Positions 9,060-17,689 of a stretch of DNA of 32,611 nt are shown here, one piece after another. The notes beneath the pieces were generated by a model. It ran no database searches and was not told the origin of the DNA. It saw only the letters and a program-made list of their open reading frames with translations. The DNA is taken from positions 374,905 through 407,515 of the forward strand of contig BFEA01000386.1 in NCBI GenBank assembly GCA_003427395.1, read 5' to 3'. Position numbers and translations under genes: made by a program. Numbering within the stretch: the stretch's first letter is position 1; each line of letters starts with the position of its first letter. The DNA is from Chara braunii (Eukaryota > Streptophyta > Charophyceae > Charales > Characeae).

Positions 9060-9640
9060 GGCCCGGCGACATGCCCTGTCGCGGGCCCAGCGAAAATCGT
9101 TGAAGTCGGGCGGTATACAGGGCGGTGGTACCGCGGTCGGGAGGAGGTGTGAACGGGGCGGTGAGATCGTCGTGGGGTTGAGGCCGCAGCGGAGGAGAGG
9201 CCGACAGGGACGATAGAAGGCGGGGCAGGGAAATGGTGAGGTGTGTGCGCGGGCGATAGAGGTAGGAGGCGGGGACAGGGTGGTGGTACCGCCGTCGGGA
9301 GGAGGTGTGAATGGGGCAGCAGGACCGTCGCGGGGTTGAGGCCGCAACGGAGGAGAGGCCCACAAGGACGATAGCAGGCGGGGTAGGAATATGGTGAGGT
9401 GTGCGCACGGACAAAAACGGAAGTTGCAGGATTGTGCGCGGGCACGGGTAGGGGCAAGCTGCAGGAGCGATAGCGGGCGGGCGGCACGCGCGTGCGAAAA
9501 TGGAAGCGGGCCGCGTGCGCATGCGAAGGATCGAGAAATCGAAAGCGTCGACGGCGGTTGGGGGTAGGCCGACGAGCTAGCAGGTAGGCGGGCGGGGAAG
9601 ACAGTTGTGCGTGGGACATGGGAGGGAGGGAAGGGACTGT
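9060..9640. repeat. GC-rich block with a 158-bp tandem repeat
   Basis: Strongly G-rich on the plus strand. GGTGGTACCGC at 9124 recurs at 9282, and the following ~125 bases align well (GTCGGGAGGAGGTGTGAA, GGGGTTGAGGCCGCA). The long minus-strand open frames here are Arg/Pro/Ser-rich products of composition, not genes. The abrupt change at about 9060 marks the right edge of the gypsy remnant. Confidence 0.75.
9490..9640 (+). repeat. GC-rich dispersed repeat, copy 1
   Basis: Shares TAGGCGGGCGGGGAAGA, then GTTGTGCG and a GGGA-rich end, with 11510-11640 in the same orientation. CGTGCGCATGC and a GTCGACG-centred stretch also match. Confidence 0.6.
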
Positions 9641-9770
9641 GTCCGATTTTGAATTCAACGCGGGTTCCGCTTTGAAAAATTCAACGCGCGTTGAATTCAC
9701 ATTAAACTCCCGTTCAAACGCGCGTTGGACGCAAATTAACGGGGTCCGCGATGATTTTTTTCTTAGGCTA
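9641..9770. repeat. AT-rich segment with repeated CAACGCGCGTTGAATTC-type motifs
   Basis: Several overlapping palindromic AACGCGCGTT motifs. The complement shares ACGGGAGTTTAAT with 11440-11455, beside the other GC-rich copy, but inverted relative to it. Confidence 0.45.
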
Positions 9771-9781
9771 AGAATTATCCA

Positions 9782-9946
9782 AAAATATATATATATATTG
9801 TCACAAACAGAACTGCCCGGAAAACCGTAGGCAGAGAGAGAGAAGAGGACAACAAACGAGGGGCTGTGGCAAACTGTTTCGTCGGAGTTTCACCGACTCA
9901 GCAGGAGGCTGAACCCTCAACAGTCTGCATATATATATATATATAT
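9782..9946. repeat. 131-bp TGTCACA...CTGCA insert inside a TA repeat
   Basis: A (TA)n tract ends at about 9798; then TGTCACAAACAG up to CAGTCTGCA (about 9799-9929); then (TA)n resumes to 9946. TG...CA ends flanked by TA dinucleotides suggest an insertion (small LTR-like or MITE-like element) into a microsatellite. Confidence 0.45.
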
Positions 9947-10260
9947 GGGGTTGTAGGTTTTTTTTAGTACTACAACCCTATATTTTTATTTTTATTTTTT
10001 GATGTTTAAATATATTTTTAAAAAATCAAAAACATAAACACACAATGAAAAAAACAAGAACTAAAATGAAATGAGTGTTTTTTTTTTTGGGTTTCACACA
10101 TATTTTTTAAGGGTTAAGACAAAAACAAAAAAACAAATTAAAAATATAGGGTTGTAGATCTTTCAAAGATGTACAACAATTTTTTTTTATTTTTTTTTTT
10201 TTAGAACTTCGTGTATTTAAAAAAAAATCAAAACCATAAAAAGCAAATAAACAACAGGAA
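9947..10260. repeat. AT-rich direct duplication, ~200-bp offset
   Basis: GGGTTGTAG followed by T-rich sequence and an AAAAATCAAAAMCATAAA segment occurs at about 9950-10045 and again at 10148-10245, diverged. The first copy also contains the inverted pair GGGTTGTAG / CTACAACCC. No gene. Confidence 0.5.
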
Positions 10261-10329
10261 AAAAAGAGACACACACACAAAATTGGGCCTATCATAGATT
10301 GCATGAGTCTGGCGTCCGAAGTTCCCGTA

Positions 10330-10650
10330 CGGCATGGTTCATCCGCCTCCGCTTCTATTAGGGCTGGGAGGTTGGCCCAACCCTGGTGCTTGTCACTGGT
10401 ATGTGGTCCAAGTTGCCCTCAATCCTGGTAGGGTGATGATCCTCAGTGCTGGTCACACTGAGGTAGGATAGTAGGGATAGGAGGTGCCTCCCAGCCGTGT
10501 TGGTTGAAGACCTTACTGATACAGACTGGGAGGATCCAGCTGACTATCTCAGTTGGTTGGCATTGAGAGTGCCATAGGCAGGGATTGAACCCACAACCTC
10601 CTGAATGCCACTTGCAAGCCTAATCAACTGAGCTAGGCCGTTGGACGGAG
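10330..10650 (-). mobile_element. tRNA-derived SINE, copy 3 (minus)
   Basis: On the minus strand: A-box-like TAGCTCAGTTGATTAG (about 10622-10637), B-box-like GGGTTCAATCCC (about 10581-10592), and a body with CAACTGAGATAGTCAGCTGG that matches the CAGCTGAGATAGT body of the copies at 1219 and 27560. The left (3') boundary is uncertain; continuing sequence to about 10330 has a hairpin CCTCAGTG...CACTGAGG near 10440-10463. Confidence 0.7.
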
Positions 10651-11049
10651 CCCAGATTCTTGGATCACAAGAGGGGAAAAAAGAAAAAAAAAACCTGAAA
10701 ACCGAATAGCAAGCTACTGAGGGCTGTGCCGCCCCACACGCAGCTAGGAAAAATGATATTTCAAGCTCTAAACTACTGGCAGTGTATCTACCTATGTTCT
10801 ACCAGATTCATGGCAAAGGTAAGTACGTTTTTTTTTTCTTTTCTTTTCTTAGCAAGCCCTGCCAACGAGGCATGGCAGTCCGTTCTAGATTTCGTTACTT
10901 GGTAACAAACAGCAGCATGCTTGGATACTGTATTTCTTGGGAAGATGCAGTAGAAGAGTAAAAACAAAAAAACACAGACCCAAATCGCCCGCCCAAACCC
11001 ATATCGCCCGCCCTCAGAAGGGAAACAATGGACACACGCCAACAATCAT

Positions 11050-11050
<1 letters not shown>
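10651..11050. other. no gene recognised; donor-like site at 10819
   Basis: ATGGCAAAG is followed directly by GTAAGTACG (GT at about 10819), a near-consensus donor like those at 190 and 760. No partner exon was found. The rest is A-rich and T-rich runs. Confidence 0.3.

Positions 11051-11081
<31 letters not shown>
11051..11081. repeat. (CA)15 microsatellite
   Basis: Uninterrupted CA dinucleotides, followed by degenerate CA-rich sequence to about 11185. Confidence 0.95.
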
Positions 11082-11083
<2 letters not shown>

Positions 11084-11261
11084 ACAAACACACACATACA
11101 CAAACACACGCACATACATTCATATTCATGCATAGGCACACACATACACACATACGCGCACACACAGCACACCTACACACACATAACTGGGGGGTTGGGG
11201 GTTGGGGGATGTGGGGTTGGATGGGAGATGCTTCAGGGGTTGGATATTTTATTTTTTATTT

Positions 11262-11310
11262 ATGATTATTATGATTATTATTATTATTATTATTATTATT
11301 ATTTTATTTT
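11262..11310. repeat. (ATT)n microsatellite
   Basis: ATT/TTA trinucleotide run grading into TTTTA repeats. Confidence 0.92.
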
Positions 11311-11509
11311 ATTTTTTGGCGTAGGGCCACGTGTTCCGGACCCCGCGCATCAATTCCGTTTTTTCGAAAAGCGCGGGAGCGGCCCATTTTTGTGTTTAAC
11401 GCGAATTCAACGGTTTTTTTTTGAATTTAATGGGATTCAACGGGAGTTTAATTCCACCGTTCTCCGTTAAAAAGATACACAGGGAAGGGATACTCGGCCG
11501 CGAGCTGGG

Positions 11510-11640
11510 CGGGTGCGCATGCAAAAAGAGAAGCGGGGTGCGGTCGCGTGCGAACGGTCGAGAAAGCGCAAGGGTCGACGTGCTACGGGGTAGGCGGGCG
11601 GGGAAGATGGTTGTGCGCGGGATGTGGGACAGGATGGCCG
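11510..11640 (+). repeat. GC-rich dispersed repeat, copy 2
   Basis: Direct-orientation match to 9490-9640 over GTGCGCATGC, a GGTCGACG-centred stretch and TAGGCGGGCGGGGAAGA. It lies just upstream of the Helitron and might be part of its 5' region. Confidence 0.6.
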
Positions 11641-11731
11641 CGTGTCGATACGTGGCTATGGCGAAGGGTCGGGGGGCAATGGAGAGAGCAGGTCAGGGGA
11701 AGGAGGAGGGCGCGCCTCGTGTGCACGCAAC

Positions 11732-11737
11732 TATAAA
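11732..11737 (+). promoter_or_regulatory. TATA-like box upstream of the Helitron reading frames
   Basis: CTATAAAG lies about 165 bases before an ATG (11898) in ATGGCCGAGCGAG|GTACGT, a possible short first exon with a strong donor. Placement fits a plant-type core promoter, but there is no proof of transcription. Confidence 0.3.
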
Positions 11738-11967
11738 GAAGCTCATTCGCCTCGAAGGGAGCATCAAACACTTTCAGTGTGCATGTGTTGTCTTGCCATA
11801 GCCGCATCGTCAACTTCGGGCGTCAAGGCCATCTGCTGTCTTGAATTCAGAAGCGTTTGTCGCGACTCGCCATAGCCGCATTTGAACGTGGAAGACATGG
11901 CCGAGCGAGGTACGTTCTCGACCCTTTAGTTGTCTGTCTCTACATCACACCATGACGTCGTTCTCGT

Positions 11968-11968
<1 letters not shown>

Positions 11969-12042
<74 letters not shown>
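11969..12042. repeat. (CT)37 microsatellite
   Basis: Uninterrupted CT dinucleotides. In frame it would encode Ser-Leu repeats. It is complementary to the (GA)35 at 17117-17186. Confidence 0.97.
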
Positions 12043-12045
<3 letters not shown>

Positions 12046-12049
12046 ACCC

Positions 12050-12330
12050 TCACGCGCTGCCGCACAAAGGGCTCGAATTGCGAATGCTGAACGTTGCCGC
12101 CGGTACAGACAGTTACACACTGACCGTCTTTCCGCCCGACGGAACAGCGCACGAGAACATACCGCATCAATCATCCAACAACATGTATCGACTGATGCAT
12201 GTGCTCTCGGACACAGAGCACAATGTGCACACTGCGATGCAGAGAAATGGCCGCATGAGTACACGTGGACGACTCTTTGTTGCCGAAAAGGTAAAGTACA
12301 TCCACCACTCTGGCATTTCATAACAGTTTC
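12050..12330 (+). pseudogene. possible N-terminal part of the Helitron protein
   Basis: Open frame after the CT tract with ordinary composition (LRMLNVAAGTDSYTLTVFPP, then MYRLMHVLSDTEHN). The frame that leads without a stop into the Rep domain is a different one, carrying FITVSELPDDMIRERH before 12347. A frameshift or an intron near 12290 (AAAAG|GTAAAG) would be needed to join them. Assignment is by position only. Confidence 0.35.
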
Positions 12331-12346
12331 CGAACTTCCCGACGAT

Positions 12347-14251
12347 ATGATTCGTGAACGACATATTGTCATTAATCCCGATGCGCGACCGATCCACGAA
12401 CACGAACGCAGGTACAACAGACCTCAAGGTCTTTTGAAACTTTGTCTACTCATGCACGACCAACCATCCAATCGCGACATTGTCATACACCGACGCGGTG
12501 GAGGCATTGTTCAAATTCACGAAACGAACCGTGCTTTCGATCCTTTACATTACGTTCTCTTATTTTCGTCGGGCGAAGATGGTTGGGCTCTAGAAACTGA
12601 TGAGGAGGAAAATTCTTCCACGCAAGAAATCAATGCACGAGAATTTTATGCCTTTCACCATAATACCTGCGACACCGAAAGGACAACAATATTTAGAGCC
12701 TCACGACTGTTCCAGGAATATGTATGCATGGCATTCGCAAAGATAGAAAACGGTCGGTTGTTATACAACAGACTCCATCAAACCGAAATTTGCGCTGAAC
12801 TATATCAGAACATTCATGACCACCTTATGCAATACGATAACGTTGAAAATGTCAGGCAACGTATTATTTTNCCTGCCACATTTGTCGACGGGCCACGAGA
12901 CATGCATAGGCGATACCAAGACTCTATGGCAGCGATCCAAGAATACGGTCCCCCAGATCTCTTTATCACAATAACATGCAATTCACATTTGCCAAAAATC
13001 GAACAACATCTCTTCCCCCATCAACAACCATCCGATAGACCAGATCTCCTCGTCCGTGTTTTCAAAGGATATTTACAACAACTTATTCACGACATCCATG
13101 ATACACACATATTCGGTCCAACCGCAACATACATATATGTCATAGAATTTCAAAAACGAGGTCTCCCACATGCACATTTAGTTGTTACTTTTAGTAATGA
13201 GCACAAAATTTCAACACCTGAAAAAATAGATTTCATAGTTTGCGTCGAAATCCCTGCAAACTCGACACTCCGCGACCTCGTCCTAACATATATGATACAT
13301 GACCCGTGCGGCCCGTTCAATATGCAAGCTCCCTGCATGCGTGATGATCGCTGCACACATCATTTCCCGAAAGAGTTTTCCGACCGCACAACATGGAACG
13401 AAAAGACAGTTTATCCCATATACCTACGCCGAGATCGAGACAATGGAGGAGCTGTTATCGCACATGGCAGTCATGAAATCGATAACTCTTGGGTTGTTCC
13501 CTACAATCCCTTCCTTCTCTTACGTTATCGTTGTCATCTCAATGTCGAAATGTACGCCTCCACTGCCGCTTACCGATATATGTTCGAATATATAATGAAA
13601 GGCCCAGATCGAGCTATGGTCGGTGAAATGACAAACGCCAATGATGAAATTCAAACGTTCCAAGATATGCGAGCAATCGGCGCGACCGAAGCATGCTGGA
13701 GAATTTTTGATTTTTCGTTTTTCAAACGTTATCCTGTCGTTGTTGCATTACCTATACATGCTGCAAATAAGCAAAGAGTCTATTTTCGACCACGAGACGC
13801 TCAACGTTTGCGAGCTATGCCTCCACCTGAAACCGAACTTACCGCATGGTTTAAATGGAATGCTGCAGATACTGATATCGCCCCAGAAAGGAAACCTTTA
13901 TACAAAGATATGATCCGACAGTTCTGATATGACAAAGCAAAAAAACAATGGGTCACACGACAACGAAGGACAAACACGATCGGACGAATACACACCATTC
14001 ACCCAAATGTCGGCGACACTTTTTATCTTCGAATGCTTCTTTTACCACCCCATTCTCAAGGAGCCACATCATTTGAAAATCTGCGCACTGTTGATAACGA
14101 AATGCACCCGACATTTCATTCAGCATGTCAGGCGTTGGGCCTGCTCAACGATAATACTCAATTTGATGCTATCTTGCAAGATGCAATCTTTACTGTTGTT
14201 GGTCTACATACTTTTGCACTGTGCGTCAGCTCATCCTGCCGAATTATTTGA
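12347..14251 (+). pseudogene. Helitron Rep domain (HUH/Y2 endonuclease) with a premature TGA
   Basis: The product would nick and join single-stranded DNA during rolling-circle transposition. The N-terminal part has NPDARPIHEHERRYNRP and FDPLHYVLLF...GEDGW, typical of Helitron_like_N proteins. The metal-binding HUH motif is LPHAHLVV (His at codons 275 and 277, nt 13169-13177). The catalytic tyrosine motif reads YRYMFEYIMKGPDRA (Tyr at codons 411 and 415, nt 13577-13591). The first ATG of the open frame is at 12347, but in-frame homologous-looking sequence extends upstream. TGA at 13925-13927 interrupts it; the same frame continues to 14251 with YDKAKKQWVTRQRRTNTIGR and RGATSFE-like sequence, and the TGA sits where a Trp is expected. 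One unresolved base (12871) lies inside. A frameshift near 14215 leads into the next block. Confidence 0.88.
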
Positions 14252-14545
14252 AACACACTGGCAGCAAATGATTTACGATTTCCAAAGAGATCTTCGTAAC
14301 GCGGATGTTCCCCTCCCTCTCCTCAGAACCATGGTTATCCTAGATATCGATAACCGCCTCCAGAAAGAAGGAAAACAACTCGAAGACATTGGCCTCACCC
14401 GCCCACACATCGACGATCAAAATGTTGCAAACGCTTTAGCCGAAAGACCCCGTCACCATAACATCCCACAAATTATCGAAGACGAAACTTCCTATGACAA
14501 ACAAACACACATTAAACACAAACTTGCCACTCGTCCGCCCATCCC
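14215..14545 (+). pseudogene. Helitron linker between Rep and helicase
   Basis: Continues the preceding block in another frame: HPAELFETHWQQMIYDF, LLRTMVILDIDNRLQKEGK and IIEDETSYDKQTH match the usual Helitron linker (W..H...M.ED, then LE..L...GK.L...GLP, then an E....D motif). Near 14530 a second frameshift moves to the frame that carries the P-loop. Confidence 0.7.
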
Positions 14546-15195
14546 AACACGCTATATTCAATCGTGTCATAAATGCTGCTCACAATCATGAACCACTATA
14601 TCTTTTCGTCGACGCTCCCGTAGGAACAGGAAAAACATTATGTTTTAATACCATTCTAGCATACATTCGAAATCAAGATCGCGTTGCACTCGTTGTGTCC
14701 TCAAGCGGAATCGCTGCAACACTATTACACGGCGGACGAACATTTCACTCGCGATTCAAAGCCCCTCTTACACCGACCGCAACCTCTACACTTGATATTC
14801 CGAAACAATCTGCACTAGCGCGGCTAATACAAATGACAACTGTTATCCTTTGGGACGAAGCACCAATGATACACAAATTCCATATCGAGGTACTTGATCG
14901 TGCCCTTCGAGACATATGCTCCTCGGGTTTCATTTTCGACGGTAAAATTATTATTTTTGCGGGCGACTTCTCTCTAATACTCCCCGTAATTACAAAGGGA
15001 ACATGCGCACAGACTGTCGATGCCTGCATAAAATCATCAACACTTTGGCCGCATTTTGAAACGATGAGTCTTTCTGAAAACATGCATGTGCTAACCCAAA
15101 TTGACACACCTGAAGGCCACAAATACTCTAGATGGCTCCTTGCACTAAAAAACGGTGACATTCCACCCCCCCCCCCCACTCTGAACATCCCGTGA
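14494..15195 (+). pseudogene. Helitron PIF1-type helicase, N-terminal half (Walker A/B)
   Basis: SF1B DNA helicase that unwinds the transposon strand from the donor. Visible motifs: Walker A DAPVGTGKT (14611-14637), where Ala replaces the usual first Gly of GxxxxGK; Ia with SGIAATLL and GGRTFHSRFK; Walker B VILWDEAPM; motif III FAGDFSLILPVI. The frame runs to a stop at 15193-15195 just after a 12-base C run (15166-15177); the helicase continues in another frame from about 15180. The break is therefore most easily explained as an indel in the homopolymer, either real or a sequencing error. Confidence 0.88.
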
Positions 15196-15911
15196 TCGAA
15201 CTCCCTCCTCATTTGTGCCTCTATGAAGGCACGCAGCAACTTATAGGTTGGATATTCCCGTACCTACAAACAAATTCCAACAACCCCCTTTGGCTTGTTG
15301 AACGTCTCATTCTCGCCCCGAAAAACAGAACTGTGTCTACACTCAATTCAATCATCCTGGAACAATTCCCTGGAGACTTTATCACATGCCTTAGCGCTGA
15401 CACTCTCCTCCCCAACGACAATTACCCTGATGTACCTGTTGACGCCCTAAACGTGATTGACATTCTCTCCCTACCACCCCATGTCCTTCGCATCAAACGA
15501 GGCGCACCGGTCATTCTCTTACAAAATATTGCCATGCGTAACGGCCTATGCAATGACACGAGATTGATAATTGATTCGATCACGAACAAGAGACTTCTGC
15601 ACGCCCGCATCCTCCCTTCACTCCAAACTGTTCTTCTCCCACGCATTCTTCTAACGGTAACTGATCAAACTCACCCTTTCCCTTGGCAAAGACGCCAATT
15701 CCCTATTCGACCTGCTTTCGCAATCACTATAAATAAGTCCCAAGGTCAATCAATTAAGCATGTTGGTGTCGATCTCCAACAAACACCATTTACACATGGC
15801 CAACTTTACGTAGCTGCATCAAGGGTGGGTGACCCAGCACACATCCGCTTCTCTCTCCCTGCGAACACTAACCGAACTGCTAATATAATCTGTAAAGAAG
15901 TTCTAACTTAA
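15180..15911 (+). pseudogene. Helitron PIF1-type helicase, C-terminal half
   Basis: Continues the helicase after the poly-C frameshift: VIELPPHLCLYE and the motif IV region RLILAPKNRTVSTLN, then GAPVILLQNIAMRNGLCNDTRL, motif V/VI AFAITINKSQGQS and GQLYVAASRVGDP. TAA at 15909-15911 ends the frame, but the same frame is open again immediately after. A donor-like TCT|GTAAAG lies at 15892, inside the last codons. If used, it would bypass the stop (see the intron entry). Confidence 0.88.
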
Positions 15912-15960
15912 TTTCCCGTTCTGACTTTTACCCACACTCTCTTTTGCGCTTTCCCTGCAG
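15892..15960 (+). other. candidate 69-nt phase-1 intron at the helicase 3' end
   Basis: GT at 15892-15893 (T|GTAAAG) and AG at 15959-15960 after a pyrimidine-rich TTTCCCTGCAG. The length is a multiple of three. The sequence contains the in-frame TAA at 15909, and joining the ends rebuilds a TGT codon and keeps the frame into the Thr/Ser-rich extension. Confidence 0.45.
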
Positions 15961-17003
15961 GTCTCGAGCAAGACAAGCGAGCACCAAAAAAATCGAAGCC
16001 ATCGTCATCGACAACTTCATCTCCTAAATCTGCAACAATGGCTACAACAACAACTACAAGCACAACTGCATCGACATCGACAACTGCCACCGCTTCCGCT
16101 TCTGCAACAACTCTTCTCACGAATAGCCCTGCAACAACACTGACAACTGCAGCGACATCAACAACTGCCGACACTTCCACTTCTGCGACAACCCTTCTCA
16201 CAACTACAACTACCTCACCGTAAACATCATTAATGGCTTTATCGCAAATTGCCCCCCATGATGATATTCTCACACAGCTTTCGCTCCCTGCAACAACACA
16301 AGCGCCTGCCCACACGCCTTCAACAGTTCTCTCCACAACATCTGCTCCTCTGCCCAATCTTTCCACCTCTCCCCATCTCGCCTCCGGAACCGCATATGTC
16401 AGATGGGATGAATGACTCCGACTACTGACCGAAGACAACATCGAACACATCATCACCCAAATACTATGGGAGGACTTCCTCACAACTGATCACACAGCCT
16501 TTTTGCCATATCTCTACGATTTCTTCGCCCTCTACAAACACAACCGAATGCAATCCCTACAACGCCCTGACCCCTCTAGCAACATCAACATCCAATTCCA
16601 ACGCGCAAAAAGATTCCTTCTCAAGCTCATCAACGATGACTACGGTCGTACTCATTCTCCGAGAACACCTCGCCCACAATACCAGCATGAGCGTATCACC
16701 ACCGCACACCACAGACACTCTTTTATTGCAAACGCCCCACCACCGCACCAATCACCGTTGCAACCCCATGCACCTCATGAGACCGACCCGATTTGGTGGC
16801 TTCTACTGGAACCATGGGGCACGACAAGATCGACCGCCCTCATTCATGACCTTCTCGTGTCTCGCCATACCCTCCACATCTACAACATTCCCCACCCACC
16901 TCGAACATGGGAGTACCTCAACGACCTTATCTTCGTCCACCATCGAGAAACGCAGCGACCCCTCCCTCCATTTCCCACTTTCAGAGCTGACATCGTTCGC
17001 TGA
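15961..17003 (+). pseudogene. Thr/Ser-rich C-terminal extension in the helicase frame
   Basis: Same frame as the helicase C-terminal half and about 347 codons long, with only two stops (TAA 16221-16223, TGA 16413-16415) and no indels. It starts with a basic, nuclear-signal-like LEQDKRAPKKSKP. A Thr/Ser/Ala-rich region follows with an 81-bp (27-codon) internal repeat, units starting at 16074 and 16155 and sharing SATTLLT. A less biased domain comes next, with NIEHIITQILWEDFL, FLPYLYDFFALYKHN, FLLKLINDDYG, and a Trp-containing C-terminus (PIWWLLLEPWG, PRTWEYLNDLIF). I recognise no known domain. It could be a Helitron accessory domain, a captured host exon, or a separate gene in the same frame by chance; frame agreement over 1.8 kb argues for the first two. 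Confidence 0.5.
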
Positions 17004-17113
17004 GCCGTTACACTTCTCCAAGCTCAAGGCCCGCCTGCACGATAAATGTTCCACATCACTACAACACATTGTATACATACATAATGGCTGCAACAAAAAC
17101 CGGGGTGTACAGA

Positions 17114-17116
<3 letters not shown>

Positions 17117-17186
<70 letters not shown>
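17117..17186. repeat. (GA)35 microsatellite
   Basis: Uninterrupted GA dinucleotides beginning 114 bp after the stop of the extension frame. Confidence 0.97.
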
Positions 17187-17188
<2 letters not shown>

Positions 17189-17392
17189 ATAGAGACAAAC
17201 AATAGAGCTACAAATCAGTGTCTCGCGACATACCGGTTCGATGCGACAAGCTCTGGGGGGGGGGAAGAACTGCATGCAGACACAACGTGGTGTATTATCA
17301 AGACAGGAGAAATGTGTGCCAAGGGACGACAGAAAGAGGGACAAACAGAGAGAAAGATAGAGAGAGAGAACATAGAGACAGACAATAGAGCT
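17179..17392 (+). repeat. direct repeat at the edge of the GA tract
   Basis: GA-tract-AACATAGAGACARACAATAGAGCT occurs at 17179-17209 and again at about 17362-17392 (183-bp offset, one difference). It probably arose by slippage or recombination in the GA repeat. Confidence 0.8.
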
Positions 17393-17689
17393 TGATAAAC
17401 TCTTCAATTGTGTGACTTTTCCCCTGCGCATGTACACGTGTGCACATTTTAAATCTTTTTCCACATACCAATACTCACATATGGGATGAAGCGTAAACAA
17501 CACTATGGATGGATGTTGCATATGCCCGCACTGTGTGTTCGTTCTTCGCTCCACATCTTCTCACTTTTTTTTCATCTCTCCATATCACATCTCTTTCTGG
17601 ATGGTTTTTCCTTTGTGTCCTTGCTCTCTTCGACAAACACTCAAATGGCAAACAATATCTTTTTGTTGTCGTCCTTCGCCGCAGCGTGG
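17393..17689. other. no gene recognised
   Basis: Contains the near-palindrome TGTACACGTGTGCA at 17429-17442 and short T-rich stretches. The 3' end of the Helitron could lie here, but no hairpin plus CTRR terminus was clear. Confidence 0.35.

Larger units (their letters stand above)
11898..17003 (+). mobile_element. degenerate autonomous Helitron (RepHel)
   Basis: One plus-strand region carries, in order, a HUH/two-tyrosine replication-initiator domain and a PIF1-type SF1B helicase, the defining pair of rolling-circle Helitrons, plus a Thr/Ser-rich extension. Termini were not located: I could not find a convincing 5' TC / 3' hairpin-CTRR pair, so the limits given are those of the coding content. 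One premature TGA, a poly-C frameshift, two other frameshifts and two stops in the extension show it is inactive as assembled. Confidence 0.85.

Noticed and set aside
9008-9700. Long overlapping minus-strand open frames rich in Arg, Pro and Ser
   Set aside because: Produced by the GC-rich tandem repeat; the frames overlap one another, have extreme composition and no motif.
11952-12050. Ser-Leu repeat peptide from the CT tract (and Arg-Glu repeat on the other strand)
   Set aside because: Microsatellite translation, not a protein domain.
12347-15911. Host PIF1 helicase gene
   Set aside because: The upstream HUH/Y2 Rep domain in the same transcription direction identifies it as a Helitron.
17024-17554. 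Ser-Leu repeat open frames around the GA tract
   Set aside because: Same cause; no coding signal outside the repeat.
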